From contig CAJXLJ010000009.1 in NCBI GenBank assembly GCA_913055785.1, positions 28,184-92,183 of the forward strand: a stretch of 64,000 nt of DNA, written 5' to 3'. Positions 17,938 to 27,046 of this stretch are shown piece by piece. Within the stretch, counting starts at the first letter, position 1; every line of letters begins with the position of its first letter. Origin of the DNA: an uncultured Parvularculaceae bacterium. GTDB taxonomy: Bacteria; Pseudomonadota; Alphaproteobacteria; Caulobacterales; Parvularculaceae. The notes under the pieces were generated by a model, which was not told the DNA's origin, did not search any database, and saw only the letters and a program-made list of their open reading frames with translations. The position numbers and the translations under genes were made by a program.

Positions 17938-18042
17938 GACCGGCCTCCGGAAGCTCAATGCTACGAACGTAGCATGTGCATGCGTCAGGAGACGCCGTTC
18001 GGTCAATCGGACGTTCGACGAATGCACGCTCTTGCGCGACGG

Positions 18043-18591
18043 TCAGATTTTTTCGGCGACCTTGATGGCGACGCGGCAGCCGGCTTTGATCGCCGCCGAA
18101 AGCAGGCTGTAGCCGGGGGCGTCCGCGGCGCCGGCTTCTTCTGCGGCCGTCTTGTGACCGATCTCGTCGGCGCGGAATTTCTCGATCGTCGCGGCGAGCG
18201 CCGGCTCGCTCTCTTTCAGCGCTTCGGCCTGACTGGCGTAATGCTTTTCGATGACGTCCTCGACGGCGGCTGTGCAGGCCATGGCGGCCTTTTCGCCCAT
18301 CAGCGCCGTCGCCGCGCCGAGCCCGAACCCGGCGGCGTTCCAGAACGGGGCGAGAAGCGTCGGGCGAACCTTTCGCTCGGCGAGCAGCCGGTCGAAGGTT
18401 TCAAGATGCTCGATTTCGCCGGCTTCCATTTCCTCGATCGCCTGCGCCGTCTCCGCCTTGTGGGAAAGCGCGCCGAAGACGGCGCGCTGGCCGCGATAGA
18501 TGGCGACCGCGCCATATTCGCCGGCGTGGTCAACGCGCAGCATTTCCGCAAGGCGCGGGGCGCGGGGGCCGGGTTTTTGCGGACCGGACAT
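18043..18591 (-). CDS. coq7: Demethoxyubiquinone hydroxylase (Coq7/UbiM-type di-iron enzyme)
   Basis: 182 residues, di-iron carboxylate protein that hydroxylates demethoxyubiquinol at C6 in ubiquinone synthesis at the membrane. The repeated ligand motifs are visible: DHAGEYGAVAIYRGQ (first Glu), EMEAGEIEHLETF (ExxH), EDVIEKHYASQ and FRADEIGHK (ExxH). Length agrees with bacterial Coq7. It starts four bases after the dsbB stop, so the two are translated from one message, although their functions (quinone making and quinone-dependent disulfide formation) are only loosely linked. Confidence 0.95.
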   Translation of the reverse strand: MSGPQKPGPRAPRLAEMLRVDHAGEYGAVAIYRGQRAVFGALSHKAETAQAIEEMEAGEIEHLETFDRLLAERKVRPTLLAPFWNAAGFGLGAATALMGEKAAMACTAAVEDVIEKHYASQAEALKESEPALAATIEKFRADEIGHKTAAEEAGAADAPGYSLLSAAIKAGCRVAIKVAEKI

Positions 18592-18595
18592 CGGG

Positions 18596-19162
18596 TTAGC
18601 CGGCCCTGTTTTCCGGCGCGCCCTGCCGGATGCGTTTGACGCGGCGCGTTTCGGTCAGCGCGGCGAACAGGGTCAGCGCAAAGAGCCCCGCAGAGGCGAG
18701 CAGATTGTACCCCGCCATGGAGACGCCGAGTAACCGCCATTGCGCATCCTCGCAGGACGGCGCGTCGGTTTTCTTGTCGAGCGACCCCAGAATGTCATCG
18801 ATGCCGCCGACGTCCGCGCCGCCCGAGCAGATCGCCGGCCCCGGCCAGAACCCGTATTCAACGCCGGTATGATAAAAAGCGAGACCGGCGCTGACCGCGT
18901 AGACCAGCGCCGCGGCGCCGACCGCGGCGGCGGCGCCCAGCCTGGATTTGAAGATGCGCGCGGCGAGGAGACCGGCGGCGGCCACCGCCAGCGCGGTCCA
19001 GTGCGCCTCCCGCTGGTCGAGGCACAAAATGCACGGGACGAAACCGCCCACCTTTTCAAAGAGATGCGCGCCGGCGAGCAGGGCGGCGCTCGCCGCAAAA
19101 GCCGCCATCAGCGCGCGTTCGGTCAGCGAATATCCAGAAAGCCGGTCGAGCATGAGCCTCAT
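18596..19162 (-). CDS. dsbB: Disulfide bond formation protein B (DsbB)
   Basis: 188 residues with four transmembrane helices. DsbB reoxidises DsbA and passes electrons to quinone. The first periplasmic Cys pair is C44-x-x-C47 in VPCILC, and the second is C112 and C137, flanking an acidic loop. The aromatic/Trp-rich QREAHW segment follows the first pair as in the family. I used the ATG at 19162; a GTG three codons upstream (19171) and an ATG at 19153 are alternatives, and none has a strong ribosome site. It is the first gene of a dsbB-coq7 unit, and quinone is the shared theme. Confidence 0.9.
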   Translation of the reverse strand: MRLMLDRLSGYSLTERALMAAFAASAALLAGAHLFEKVGGFVPCILCLDQREAHWTALAVAAAGLLAARIFKSRLGAAAAVGAAALVYAVSAGLAFYHTGVEYGFWPGPAICSGGADVGGIDDILGSLDKKTDAPSCEDAQWRLLGVSMAGYNLLASAGLFALTLFAALTETRRVKRIRQGAPENRAG

Positions 19163-19212
19163 GATAGACACGGCGCGGGGGCGACGCCGCTGCGCGGATC
19201 GTCACAGCCGCG

Positions 19213-19896
19213 CTAGAGCCGCGCGCTGAGCCAGTCCTTGATGAGATGCAGGGTTTCGGCGCCGACAAAGACCAGCAGGAACACCCAGATAAAGCCGATC
19301 AGCAAGCCGCCGATGACGAGAAGGCCGTCGCGCTCGATCAACCCGAGCGCGGCGATGGCGACGCCGACGCCGGGCACCGTATTGGTGAGCGGGAAAGGCG
19401 TCAGGATTGAAGCGATCGGCAAGAGCAGCAGCGCGCCGATGATGCGCAGCGCCAGATGGCTGGTGACGGGCCGGATACGGGGCGTTGCGAGGCGTTCGAT
19501 CCAGCCGACATATTTCTCGGCGCGGGAGAGCACGCTGGAAAAGGCGGGAATGGCGAACCGCCGGTTGTGAAGCTTCTTCGGCAACCAGGGATGGCGCCGG
19601 CCAAGCGCCATTTGCGCGGCGAGCGCCAGCATCGGCAACGCGACGATCTGCGGCAAGCCGTAAACGAAGGGAAGGCAGCATGGCAGCGCCAGAAGCAGAA
19701 GCAGAAAACCGAAAGCCCGCTCGTCGAGCCGGTCGATAACATCGCCCAGCGCAGCGGTCGGCTCATCGCCGGTCGCGCCGTCCGTTGCAGCGGTTTCCGG
19801 CGCCGCGCGCTTCAGGTCGTCGAGAATGTCGTGGAGAACGCGGGTTGCGCCGCGCATGGGGCTTGAAGACGAATGATGTGCGTCGGCCATGGCCAT
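19213..19896 (-). CDS. exoD: ExoD family membrane protein
   Basis: 227 residues. A soluble N-terminal part of about 50 residues is followed by the ExoD core, with GDVIDRLDERAFGFLLLLLALPCCLPF and GLPQIVALPMLALAAQMALGR (about 50-97). After a short linker come further helices at about 145-165 and 170-215. ExoD was described in Sinorhizobium as required for exopolysaccharide production and nodule invasion; the molecular role is unknown. It stands alone, 50 bp upstream of dsbB on the same strand. The paired ATGs at 19896 and 19890 are both possible starts. Confidence 0.88.
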   Translation of the reverse strand: MAMADAHHSSSSPMRGATRVLHDILDDLKRAAPETAATDGATGDEPTAALGDVIDRLDERAFGFLLLLLALPCCLPFVYGLPQIVALPMLALAAQMALGRRHPWLPKKLHNRRFAIPAFSSVLSRAEKYVGWIERLATPRIRPVTSHLALRIIGALLLLPIASILTPFPLTNTVPGVGVAIAALGLIERDGLLVIGGLLIGFIWVFLLVFVGAETLHLIKDWLSARL

Positions 19897-20032
19897 TCCG
19901 GGTAACCTGCAACAACAGAGCTAGGATGTGTCGGTCCGTTCTACAAACATCGGGGTAAACAAACCGCCAAGGCGCGGCTTGACCGCCCCGGCGGCCCCCC
20001 TATCATGCGCGCCGCTCTATCGGCCTTTGAAT

Positions 20033-20119
20033 GCCCCTCTGGCGGAACTGGTAGACGCGCTGGATTCAAAATCCAGTTCCCTTGCGGGAGTGCCGGTTCG
20101 ATTCCGGCGGGGGGCACCA
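20033..20119 (+). tRNA. tRNA-Leu (anticodon CAA)
   Basis: 87 nucleotides including encoded CCA. Acceptor GCCCCTC pairs with GGGGGGC (one wobble). The D arm contains GCGGAACTGGTAGACGCGC. The anticodon loop TTCAAAA is closed by CTGGA/TCCAG and gives CAA. A long class II variable arm lies between the anticodon and T arms, and the T arm is GCCGG-TTCGATT-CCGGC. The long variable arm and anticodon identify it as leucine tRNA. No integrase or duplicated 3' end lies nearby. Confidence 0.97.
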
Positions 20120-20251
20120 CGAGCCGCGACCGTTTGCGGAGCAAACGCAGCGCGGCGAGATCCCGCCTGCTGCGCAGGCTTCGGCTTGGCGAGCCAGCCT
20201 GATTTGATACGTTTATTCGGTGTGCGGGCTTTATGCTGGGCGAAGGCGCGC

Positions 20252-20593
20252 TCAGCTCTTCTTCACGAATTCCGATTTCAGTTTCATCGCGCCGACTCCG
20301 TCGATGCGGCAGTCGATATTGTGATCGCCGTCCACAAGACGGATATTTTTTACCTTTACGCCGACTTTGACGACCTGCGAACTGCCCTTGATCTTGAGGT
20401 CCTTGATGACGGTGACCGTGTCGCCGTCGGCCAGCAAATTGCCGTTGGCGTCAACGACGCCCGGCCCGGCGTCTTCCGTTTCCGCCGCCTCGCCTGCAGC
20501 CCATTCATGTCCGCATTCGGGACAGACCAGCATGGCGCCGTCTTCATAGGCGAAGGCCGAAGCGCATTGCGGACAAGGCGGTAGTTCGCTCAT
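20252..20593 (-). CDS. yjdM: PhnA/YjdM-like zinc ribbon protein
   Basis: 113 residues. An N-terminal zinc ribbon has Cys pairs C7-C10 (CPQC) and C24-C27 (CPEC). A short acidic linker follows, then the YjdM/PhnA C-terminal domain with [25 protein letters not shown] and the [21 protein letters not shown] core. The E. coli gene was once named phnA after the phosphonate locus, but it is not phosphonoacetate hydrolase; its biological role is not established. It is probably transcribed alone, since a hairpin terminator lies between it and the upstream beta-helix gene. Confidence 0.93.
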   Translation of the reverse strand: MSELPPCPQCASAFAYEDGAMLVCPECGHEWAAGEAAETEDAGPGVVDANGNLLADGDTVTVIKDLKIKGSSQVVKVGVKVKNIRLVDGDHNIDCRIDGVGAMKLKSEFVKKS

Positions 20594-20618
20594 TGCGGTT
20601 TATTTCCTTTTCAAAGAA

Positions 20619-20642
20619 AAAGCCCCGCCGAAGCGGGGCTTT
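20619..20642 (-). terminator. Terminator of the beta-helix protein gene
   Basis: Stem AAAGCCCCGC/GCGGGGCTTT with a 4-base loop (UUCG on the minus strand), followed on the minus strand by TTTCTTTGA beyond the stem. It stands 22 bp after the beta-helix gene stop and before the yjdM gene. It has the same core as the hairpin at 14651-14678. Confidence 0.82.
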
Positions 20643-20664
20643 GTCGTTTCTCAATTGTCGCCGG

Positions 20665-21732
20665 TCAGCAGCGGCCGCGTTTGCGATCCTTTTTCGAACA
20701 ATTGTCGCCGCCGTTGCTTTGCATGAAATTGTTGATGATTTTCGGCTCAAGGCCTTCGCGGACGAAAATGCCCAGCCCGTGATTGCCGACAATATCGTTA
20801 TCCTCGATGACGCCGTTGACGCCGAACGGAATGGCGACGCCGTCGCCGTTGTTCTCGGCGATTTCATTGTAGCGCACCAGGGAAAGCTTGGCGTATTTGT
20901 CGAGAATGACGCCGGAGCCCTTGTTGTTGCGGATCTTGTTGCCGATCAGCTTCGCCGATCCGTAGCCGGAAGACTTCACGCCCGAGTCGAGATTGTCGAA
21001 AATCTCGTTGCCGGCGACGACGATGTCGGCGCGGCTGCCCGAAGCGATATCGACGCCGACCTTGTTCTGCAGGATCTTGTTGTCGATGATGAAGCTCTGC
21101 GACAGCGAATGCGCCTGAGCGACGAAGACGCCTTCCGAGCCGGCGCTGATGCGGTTCTTCTCAAGCATCACCGTGCCGCCGGAAATCTTGACCGCCGGTC
21201 TGACGCCGGAGCCGAGAACGTCGCTTTCCTTGAGGGTGAAAACCCCCTGCCGGACGTCGACGCATGCGTCGGCGCTCGAATTGATCTTTGACGCGAACTG
21301 AACATTCGCGACGACTGCATGTGCAGTCGGCGTTTTCGGCGAGAAGGTCATGCAGGTTGAATTCATCGGCGCGTTGATTTCAACGCCGGAACCCGGCCCG
21401 CGGTCGCCCTGAATGAACACCGATTTCTCGAGGGTCAGCGATTCATTGTAGACGCCGTGCATGACATACACGACGCCGCCCTCGGCGACATCTCTCACGG
21501 CCTTGGAGATCGATTTGTAGGGCCCCGGGCCGTTCGCATCGACAATGATCTGAAGCGGACCATCCTTGCTGGAGGTCGCGCCTTGCGTACCCGACGAACT
21601 CGCGCCGGCGCCCGGCTCGCGGATCGGAAAGCCGCCGAGCGATTGCGCCTGCGCCGCGCTCGCCAGCATCAGTCCGCCGGCGATCGCCATTGCCGCAGCG
21701 GGGGCGACATATTTTGACATTACGCGTTTCAT
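20665..21732 (-). CDS. Secreted right-handed parallel beta-helix repeat protein
   Basis: 355 residues with a signal peptide (cleavage near AQAQ, about residue 30). A Ser/Gly-rich linker follows, and then a pectate-lyase-like beta-helix from about residue 60. It starts with YKSISKAVRDVAEGGVVYVMHGVYNESLTL, a DUF1565/NosD-type first coil, and continues with repeated (G/N)N.I..N..G(V/I) turns, e.g. NKILQNKVGVDI, NEIFDNLDSGVK, NKIRNNKGSGV and NEIAENNGDGV. These folds often bind or cut polysaccharide, but no catalytic site is evident. The C-terminus is basic, with Cys residues on both sides of a KKDRKRGR run. The ATG at 21732 has GAGGGG upstream. The next gene upstream ends 15 bp away. Confidence 0.85.
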   Translation of the reverse strand: MKRVMSKYVAPAAAMAIAGGLMLASAAQAQSLGGFPIREPGAGASSSGTQGATSSKDGPLQIIVDANGPGPYKSISKAVRDVAEGGVVYVMHGVYNESLTLEKSVFIQGDRGPGSGVEINAPMNSTCMTFSPKTPTAHAVVANVQFASKINSSADACVDVRQGVFTLKESDVLGSGVRPAVKISGGTVMLEKNRISAGSEGVFVAQAHSLSQSFIIDNKILQNKVGVDIASGSRADIVVAGNEIFDNLDSGVKSSGYGSAKLIGNKIRNNKGSGVILDKYAKLSLVRYNEIAENNGDGVAIPFGVNGVIEDNDIVGNHGLGIFVREGLEPKIINNFMQSNGGDNCSKKDRKRGRC

Positions 21733-21747
21733 AACCAACCCCTCTGC

Positions 21748-23055
21748 CTACTGAATGTCGCGGGTGTATTCGAAGCTCAGGCGACGCAGCGCGTCATTCG
21801 CCGGCTTGAAGCCGAGCGCGGAAGCCCGGGCCAGGTGAAACGCCGACTTGCGTTCGTCCGGCGCGACTTCGTTGAGGCCCGTCGTGCCGTCCCGGAAGAC
21901 GACGCCGAGCGCATAATGAGCAATCGCTAGATCGTGTTCGGCGGCCTTTTCAAGCCAGTTAACGGCTTTGTGTCCGTCCTGTTCGACGCCGATGCCGCGG
22001 ACATGCATGATGCCGTAGACATATTGCGACATTGGATGTTCGGCCTTGGCGGCGTCGCGGAAGAGCTCCACCGTCTGGCGCGGCGTCAGGACGCCGGTGA
22101 CCACCGACTGCTTTTCGTCTTCGGTCATCGTGAGGTCGCGGGCGACCGTCGAATACTGGAACCGCCGGATCGCGGCGCGGGTCGACGGGCCGAGCTTGTT
22201 GTCGACGCCGCCGGCGCGGAAGCCAAGCGCGTTGAGCGCGCGCTGGATCAGCTCCACGTCGATGTCGGAGACCGCCTTGAGGGCCTCGGCCATCTTGATT
22301 TCCTCAAGCTCTTTCTTCAGGCGCTCGAGTTCTTCCTGTTGCGGCGTCTTGCCGGTGTGCTCCGGCGGCAGCGGCGGCTGCCACTTTTCGACCTTTTCAA
22401 GCGCGACCTTGATTTCCTTCGGGTTCATCAGGGGCTCGAGAAATTCATAAGCCGCGCTCGCCTCGCCGACGCCGCGGGCTTTCGCCAGCGCGTACATCTG
22501 CAGGGCGCGCGTGTTGCTTTTGTCGACGCCGGCGCCCTTCTGGTACATCTCGCCGAGGCGATAGAGGTCGTAAGGGCTGCCCGCCTCGAAGGTCTGCGCC
22601 ACCAGGCGCTCCGCCTTCTCGACATCGAAGGTGCTCATCCGTCCACGGATTTCCGGGAGCCGTTGTTCGGCGAGGATGCGCGCGTTGACTTCCGCCGCCG
22701 AGGGGGTCTGGTAAGCGGTGAAGTCGTGATAGGCGGCGAGCGTGTACCACATCAGCGCCTGGACGTTGTCCACCGGAATTTCCTCCAGCGGCGAGGCGGC
22801 GGTTTTCGCGCCTTCCAGGGTCTTGCCGGAATAAACATCGCCGAGGATCTTCTTCGAGCGAACATCGCCGGCGACCGCGAAGCGGCGCCAGATGTCGATC
22901 GCCTGCGCGTACTGGCCGTTCATGTAGGCCTGAACGCCGGCCTCGTAATTGGCGTGCGCCGGCGCAGCGGCCGACAAGGCGAGGACGGTCGCCGCTACGG
23001 CGCCGCCGAGCGCGAAACGCGCCTTGCGTAAAATTGTCATGTGATGTCTCTTCAT
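21748..23055 (-). CDS. Sel1-repeat and peptidoglycan-binding domain periplasmic protein
   Basis: 435 residues from the ATG at 23055 (ATG at 23040 is an alternative). A signal peptide ends near AHAN (about 36). Sel1/TPR-like helical pairs follow, e.g. GVQAYMNGQYAQAIDIWRRFAVAGD, LYRLGEMYQKGAGVDKSNTRALQMYALAKARG and QYVYGIMHVRGIGVEQDGHKAVNWLEKAAEH. Between them lie a Glu/Lys-rich coiled-coil stretch and a peptidoglycan-binding-1 unit with IQRALNALGFRAGGVDNKLGPSTRAAIRRFQ landmarks. Such proteins often act as scaffolds in the cell envelope. The role here is unknown. It probably forms an operon with the beta-helix gene. Confidence 0.85.
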   Translation of the reverse strand: MKRHHMTILRKARFALGGAVAATVLALSAAAPAHANYEAGVQAYMNGQYAQAIDIWRRFAVAGDVRSKKILGDVYSGKTLEGAKTAASPLEEIPVDNVQALMWYTLAAYHDFTAYQTPSAAEVNARILAEQRLPEIRGRMSTFDVEKAERLVAQTFEAGSPYDLYRLGEMYQKGAGVDKSNTRALQMYALAKARGVGEASAAYEFLEPLMNPKEIKVALEKVEKWQPPLPPEHTGKTPQQEELERLKKELEEIKMAEALKAVSDIDVELIQRALNALGFRAGGVDNKLGPSTRAAIRRFQYSTVARDLTMTEDEKQSVVTGVLTPRQTVELFRDAAKAEHPMSQYVYGIMHVRGIGVEQDGHKAVNWLEKAAEHDLAIAHYALGVVFRDGTTGLNEVAPDERKSAFHLARASALGFKPANDALRRLSFEYTRDIQ

Positions 23056-23230
23056 ACCCAGCTTCCCCTCACCAGACGCCCAAACTCCTTGCGGGCCCCC
23101 TGCCGGCCAATAGCGCCCCACTTTAGTAGTCAGCGCACGGCGATGCGGCCGCCATTAAAGCACGGCTTGCCGTGTGGCTCCAGATTAACCTTAACCATTT
23201 TCGAAAGCAAAAAGGCCCCCTCAAGGCTGA

Positions 23231-23497
23231 TTATGACGCCTCGAGGCCCTTGCTATTTGCGGATTTCGGCCCGCGCGTGACCTGAAAGACGCAGCAGCCG
23301 TCCGGGCCGGGAAGCCGGTCGACCGCATGGCCGCCTTCCCGGCAGAAATGCGGAATATCGACCGCCGCGACAGGATCATCAGCAAAAACAGTGAGTTGCG
23401 CCTTCTCCGGCATGGCGCGCAGGACCGCTTCGAGGCGGATCACTGGTACTGGGCAGCGATAGCCCCGGAGGTCGAGGGTTCTGGGTGAGGGCTCCAT
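23231..23497 (-). CDS. TusA-family sulfurtransferase-like protein
   Basis: 88 residues. It contains the family motif with the active Cys in RGYRCPVPVIRLEAVLRAM (CPxP), followed by the VFADDPVAAVDIPHFCREGGH segment and the terminal beta strand. TusA-type proteins relay sulfur as persulfide for tRNA thiolation or other pathways. The C-terminal half has additional Cys residues (FCREGG and GCCVF). The ATG at 23497 gives the family length; the frame stays open upstream through the terminator of the TonB receptor gene, which is not coding. Partner genes of sulfur relay are not nearby. Confidence 0.88.
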   Translation of the reverse strand: MEPSPRTLDLRGYRCPVPVIRLEAVLRAMPEKAQLTVFADDPVAAVDIPHFCREGGHAVDRLPGPDGCCVFQVTRGPKSANSKGLEAS

Positions 23498-23527
23498 CGC
23501 CGGGCTTCTTAGGGCTGCGGCTGCGCG

Positions 23528-23567
23528 AAAAAAAGCCCCCGCATGGCGCGCTCGGCCATGCGGGGGC
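23528..23567 (-). terminator. Terminator of the TonB-dependent receptor gene
   Basis: Perfect 13-bp stem GCCCCCGCATGGC/GCCATGCGGGGGC with a 7-base loop. On the minus strand it is followed by seven T residues (23528-23534 read in reverse). It lies 30 bp beyond the receptor stop codon. Confidence 0.9.
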
Positions 23568-23597
23568 GGGGGTGGTCGTTTGTAGCCGGGTGGCGGC

Positions 23598-26000
23598 CTA
23601 GAACTGCACCCGGCCCTGAATCCAGACCGTGCGGCCCTGGCTGAAGAACGAATAGTTCGACTTCGCGCCGAAGGTCGAGCCGGCGAGCGGCGTGTCGCCG
23701 CCGTAAAGCAGAACCTGCTCATTGAAGAGGTTCTTGCCGAGTACGGCGAGCTGCCACATGCCGTCCTGCGGACCGAAAGCGAGCCGGCTGTTGACGGTCG
23801 CGTAATTGCCCTGAACGAGCGCCGGGTCGTAGGTCGAGGACGCATGATATTCCGACGTGTAGAAAACATCGGTGATGCTTGAGACCTCGAAATCGCCGAC
23901 CGGGACGCGGAAGTCGACGGTGGTGACGCCCTGCCACTGCGAAACCAACTGGCCGGTGTTGCCGGTGTAGTCGCAAAGCTCCGGCGTCATGTCGCCGTCG
24001 ATGTCGACATTCGGCGCCTGGCCGAAATAGCACTGGCCGTTGACGAAGTCGGTATATTCGAAATCGGTATAGGCGAGGCTGCCCGACAGGGTGAGGTTGT
24101 CGGTGACGGCCCAGCGCCCGTCGACTTCAAAGCCGAGGATCTCCACGGCGGCGGCGTTGCCGACATTGAAGCCGAGTACGCCGTCGAAGATGGAAATCTG
24201 CAGGTCTTTGTATTTCGTCAGGAAGCCCGCGAAGTTGATCTCTGCGGAATCGCCGATGCCGAGTTTGCCGCCGATTTCGTAATTGGTGGCCTGCTCGTCA
24301 TCGAATCGGAATGAATCCGCCGTGGTCGGATAGAAGTTGCGGTTGTTGGCGCGGAAGTCGAACCCGGCGGACTTATAACCGCGGGCCCAGCTGGCGTAGA
24401 GGAGCAGATTGTCCGCTGCGTCGACGACCAGTTTGACGTCCGGCGAAAAGCGCGTTTCGGAAAGCTCGTCCGACACCGGCAAGGCGCCGAGCTGGCTGAT
24501 CAGGAACGCGCCGGTCGGCCCGAGATTGTCGAGATTGGTCGACGTAATCCCGAACAGATTGGCGTAGATCAGCGGGGCCGCAGTCTGCGCCATTGGCAGC
24601 GTGTCGAAGTTGAGGTCGGTGACGGTCAGCGTCCGCGCGCCTTCCTTTTTCTCGTAGCTGATGCGCCCGCCGAGCTGCAGCTCGATCCGGTCCATCGGCC
24701 GGATGTTCACTTGCGCGAAGGCGGAATAGATTTCGCCATTGGTATAGGCTTCCCGCGAGGCTTGCGTCGCCGCAACCAGCGCGCCCTGGGAGCTCATGGT
24801 GAGGGCGTTGATCGCCGGCACGAGAATGGAGTTGGCGGGCACGATGATCTGGTCGGCGTAATCGTGATCGCTGGACTGGAAATAAACGCCGGCGACGAAA
24901 TCATAAAAATCCCGCACCGGGGAGGTGACGCGGATTTCCTGACTCCACTGCGTGTATTTCTCCTGCAGCGCGGCGTCGAACACCACGGCGCCGGTGAAGT
25001 CGCAGTCGCAGAGTTCGTCATATTCGAACTCTTCGTAAGCGGTCGTCGAGCGGACTTCGTACTCGCCGGCGTTCCAGATCAGGTTCGCCACATAGGTTTG
25101 CGTGTCATTGTAACTGAAGTCGCCGTTTGAACTGCGCCTGCCGTCAAACGTCGTGTTGAGAACGCTCGGGTCGGCCATGAAGCCGCCGTAAAGGATCTGC
25201 CCATAGGTGGCCCCGGCGAACGGGCCGCCAGCGGCCGGCCTCTCGCCGATCACCTCGATATGCCGTCCGTCGACGTCGAACTCGCCGATTTCCGCCTTGA
25301 GACGCAGCAGGAGGCTGTCCGAAAGGTCGGCCTCAAGCTGGCCGCGGATCATCCAGTCATTGCGCTGCGGTTCGGTGCGGCCGAGGGTGAGGTTCTCGAC
25401 ATAACCGTTGGAGTCGCGGAAGCGGCCGGCGACCCTTGCCCGCACGCCGTCGGTGATCGGCCCGGAAACCGCGCCTTCGACGACATATTCCTCGTCCTCG
25501 AATTCATAGGCGCCGGAGATAAAGCCCTCGAACTCGTCCGTCGGTTTTGCGGTGGTGATGTTGAGCGCGCCGGCGACGGCGTTCTTGCCGAACAGGATCG
25601 CCTGCGGTCCGCGCAGCACCTCGACCCGTTCGAGATCGAGGAACGGCGCCCGCGTCTGCTGGGCGCGGGGGTAATGCACCCCGTCGATATAGGTTGCGAC
25701 CGATTGCTCGAACGCCTGGTTGATGCCCGAGCCGATGCCGCGAATGAAGATATTCGTGGCGATGCCGGTTTCCGTCATGGTGAAGTTCGGCACCAGATAT
25801 TGCAGGTCTTCCGATTTCTGGATGGCGGTGTCGGCGAGTTTTTCCGCCGGCACGGCCGAGATCGAGATCGGCGTATCCTGAAGGCCCTGTTCGCGCGACT
25901 GCGCGGTGACCACGATCTGGTCGAGCTGGGCGAAGGCGGGCGTCGCGGTGACGGCGACAATAGCGGCAATAGACGCACTGGCGGCGTGGCGCAGCTTCAT
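23598..26000 (-). CDS. TonB-dependent outer-membrane receptor
   Basis: 800 residues with a signal peptide (cleavage near AFAQ, about 25). A TonB box-like segment (DQIVVTAQ) follows, then a plug domain with PISISAVPAEKL, FIRGIGSG, YIDGV and the LRGPQAILFGKNAVAGALNI motif. A beta-barrel follows, ending in the terminal aromatic residue of WIQGRVQF. These receptors import siderophores, B12, glycans or other compounds using TonB energy. The substrate cannot be deduced: no transporter or degradative genes adjoin. The plug and barrel resemble the large marine alphaproteobacterial receptor family. Start 26000 is preceded by AGGGAGGA. Confidence 0.95.
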   Translation of the reverse strand: MKLRHAASASIAAIVAVTATPAFAQLDQIVVTAQSREQGLQDTPISISAVPAEKLADTAIQKSEDLQYLVPNFTMTETGIATNIFIRGIGSGINQAFEQSVATYIDGVHYPRAQQTRAPFLDLERVEVLRGPQAILFGKNAVAGALNITTAKPTDEFEGFISGAYEFEDEEYVVEGAVSGPITDGVRARVAGRFRDSNGYVENLTLGRTEPQRNDWMIRGQLEADLSDSLLLRLKAEIGEFDVDGRHIEVIGERPAAGGPFAGATYGQILYGGFMADPSVLNTTFDGRRSSNGDFSYNDTQTYVANLIWNAGEYEVRSTTAYEEFEYDELCDCDFTGAVVFDAALQEKYTQWSQEIRVTSPVRDFYDFVAGVYFQSSDHDYADQIIVPANSILVPAINALTMSSQGALVAATQASREAYTNGEIYSAFAQVNIRPMDRIELQLGGRISYEKKEGARTLTVTDLNFDTLPMAQTAAPLIYANLFGITSTNLDNLGPTGAFLISQLGALPVSDELSETRFSPDVKLVVDAADNLLLYASWARGYKSAGFDFRANNRNFYPTTADSFRFDDEQATNYEIGGKLGIGDSAEINFAGFLTKYKDLQISIFDGVLGFNVGNAAAVEILGFEVDGRWAVTDNLTLSGSLAYTDFEYTDFVNGQCYFGQAPNVDIDGDMTPELCDYTGNTGQLVSQWQGVTTVDFRVPVGDFEVSSITDVFYTSEYHASSTYDPALVQGNYATVNSRLAFGPQDGMWQLAVLGKNLFNEQVLLYGGDTPLAGSTFGAKSNYSFFSQGRTVWIQGRVQF

Positions 26001-26194
26001 TGGTAGTCCTCCCTGAACGCGCGCCGGACATTTTTTTCCGCGCCGGCGCATTTTTATGACGGCATAATGACAGATTATTCGGCTGCGTTCACTGCCCGGT
26101 TTACCGGAATGATGCGGCTTACCCCGATTTCGGAGCATTTTGCTGCAATCTCATGGGTAGTGTTGCCCGTTTTCAACAAATAGGCGGCCGCAAC

Positions 26195-26221
26195 CAAAAA
26201 AGACGCCGCTTGCGCGGCGCC
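26195..26221 (-). terminator. Terminator of the slipin gene
   Basis: On the minus strand GGCGCCGC pairs with GCGGCGTC (one G-T) around GCAA, followed by six T residues. It lies 30 bp after the slipin stop codon and upstream of the TonB receptor promoter region. Confidence 0.85.
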
Positions 26222-26251
26222 TTTGGCGTGCGGATTTGGCGTGGGAGGCGC

Positions 26252-27001
26252 TCAGCGCGTGAACCGGTCCGCCAGCTCGTTCAGCGAAAACGGGAAGACG
26301 ATCGTGTTGGTGCGGTCGCCGGCGATTTCCTGCAGGGAGTTGAGATATCTGAGCTCCATGGCGCCGGGCGAAGTGGCGAGCACCTGCGCGGCTTCGGAGA
26401 GTTTCGCCGCCGCCTGGAATTCGCCCTCCGCGAGGATCACCTTCGAACGCCGCTCGCGTTCGGCTTCGGCCTGTTTGGCGATCGCGCGGATCATCGACGG
26501 GTCGACATCCACATGCTTGATTTCGACATTCGAGACCTTGATGCCCCAGGCTTCGGTCTGGTGATCGAGGATTTCCTGAATGTCCTTGTTGAGCTTGTCG
26601 CGCTCCTGCAGCATTTCATCGAGATCGTGTTTGCCGAGCACCGAGCGCAGGGTCGTCTGCGCGAGCTGGCTGGTCGCGGCCATATAGTTCTCGACCTGCA
26701 CGACGGCGCGCACGGCGTCGACCACGCGGTAATAGATCACCGCGTTCACCTTCACCGAGACGTTGTCCTGGGAGATCACATCCTGGGTCGGCACGTCGTG
26801 AACGAGCGTCCGCATATCGACCTTGCGCATGGTCTGGATCACCGGAATGAGAATGATGAGGCCCGGCCCCGCCGCTTTGCGGCCGACGCGGCCAAGGGTG
26901 AAGATGACCCCGCGCTCATATTCCTTCAAAATCTTGATGACGCTGGTGATGATCACAAGCGCAAAAAACAAGAGTGGGATGAAAAAGCCGATGCCGCCCA
27001 T
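26252..27001 (-). CDS. Slipin (SPFH/stomatin family) membrane protein
   Basis: 249 residues with one N-terminal hydrophobic hairpin (about 5-25), then the SPFH domain with [27 protein letters not shown] and [23 protein letters not shown] coiled-coil segment contains [28 protein letters not shown]. Slipins oligomerise on the membrane and are cleaved at their C-terminus by the NfeD-type protease encoded upstream (known for the archaeal pair). It is the third gene of a three-gene unit: protease-NfeD (long), NfeD (short), slipin. The C-terminal hydrophobic [14 protein letters not shown] tail fits the cleavage region. Confidence 0.95.
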   Translation of the reverse strand: MGGIGFFIPLLFFALVIITSVIKILKEYERGVIFTLGRVGRKAAGPGLIILIPVIQTMRKVDMRTLVHDVPTQDVISQDNVSVKVNAVIYYRVVDAVRAVVQVENYMAATSQLAQTTLRSVLGKHDLDEMLQERDKLNKDIQEILDHQTEAWGIKVSNVEIKHVDVDPSMIRAIAKQAEAERERRSKVILAEGEFQAAAKLSEAAQVLATSPGAMELRYLNSLQEIAGDRTNTIVFPFSLNELADRFTR

Positions 27002-27046
27002 CTGTTGTCTCCTTTCGAGTTGACGCCGGACGCGCCGGTCAGGGCG

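Noticed and set aside
20033..20251. tRNA-Leu as an island insertion site
   Set aside because: No integrase gene, no repeated tRNA 3' end and no foreign gene block nearby.
23181..23194. TTAACCTTAACC as a CtrA box
   Set aside because: The two TTAA words are separated by 2 bases instead of 7.
23498..23869. Upstream extension of the TusA-like frame
   Set aside because: It runs through the TonB-receptor terminator and the receptor coding sequence on the same strand.
26001..26160. Riboswitch (B12 type) upstream of the TonB receptor
   Set aside because: No B12-box sequence or multi-stem fold could be recognised; only a normal leader with a ribosome site.
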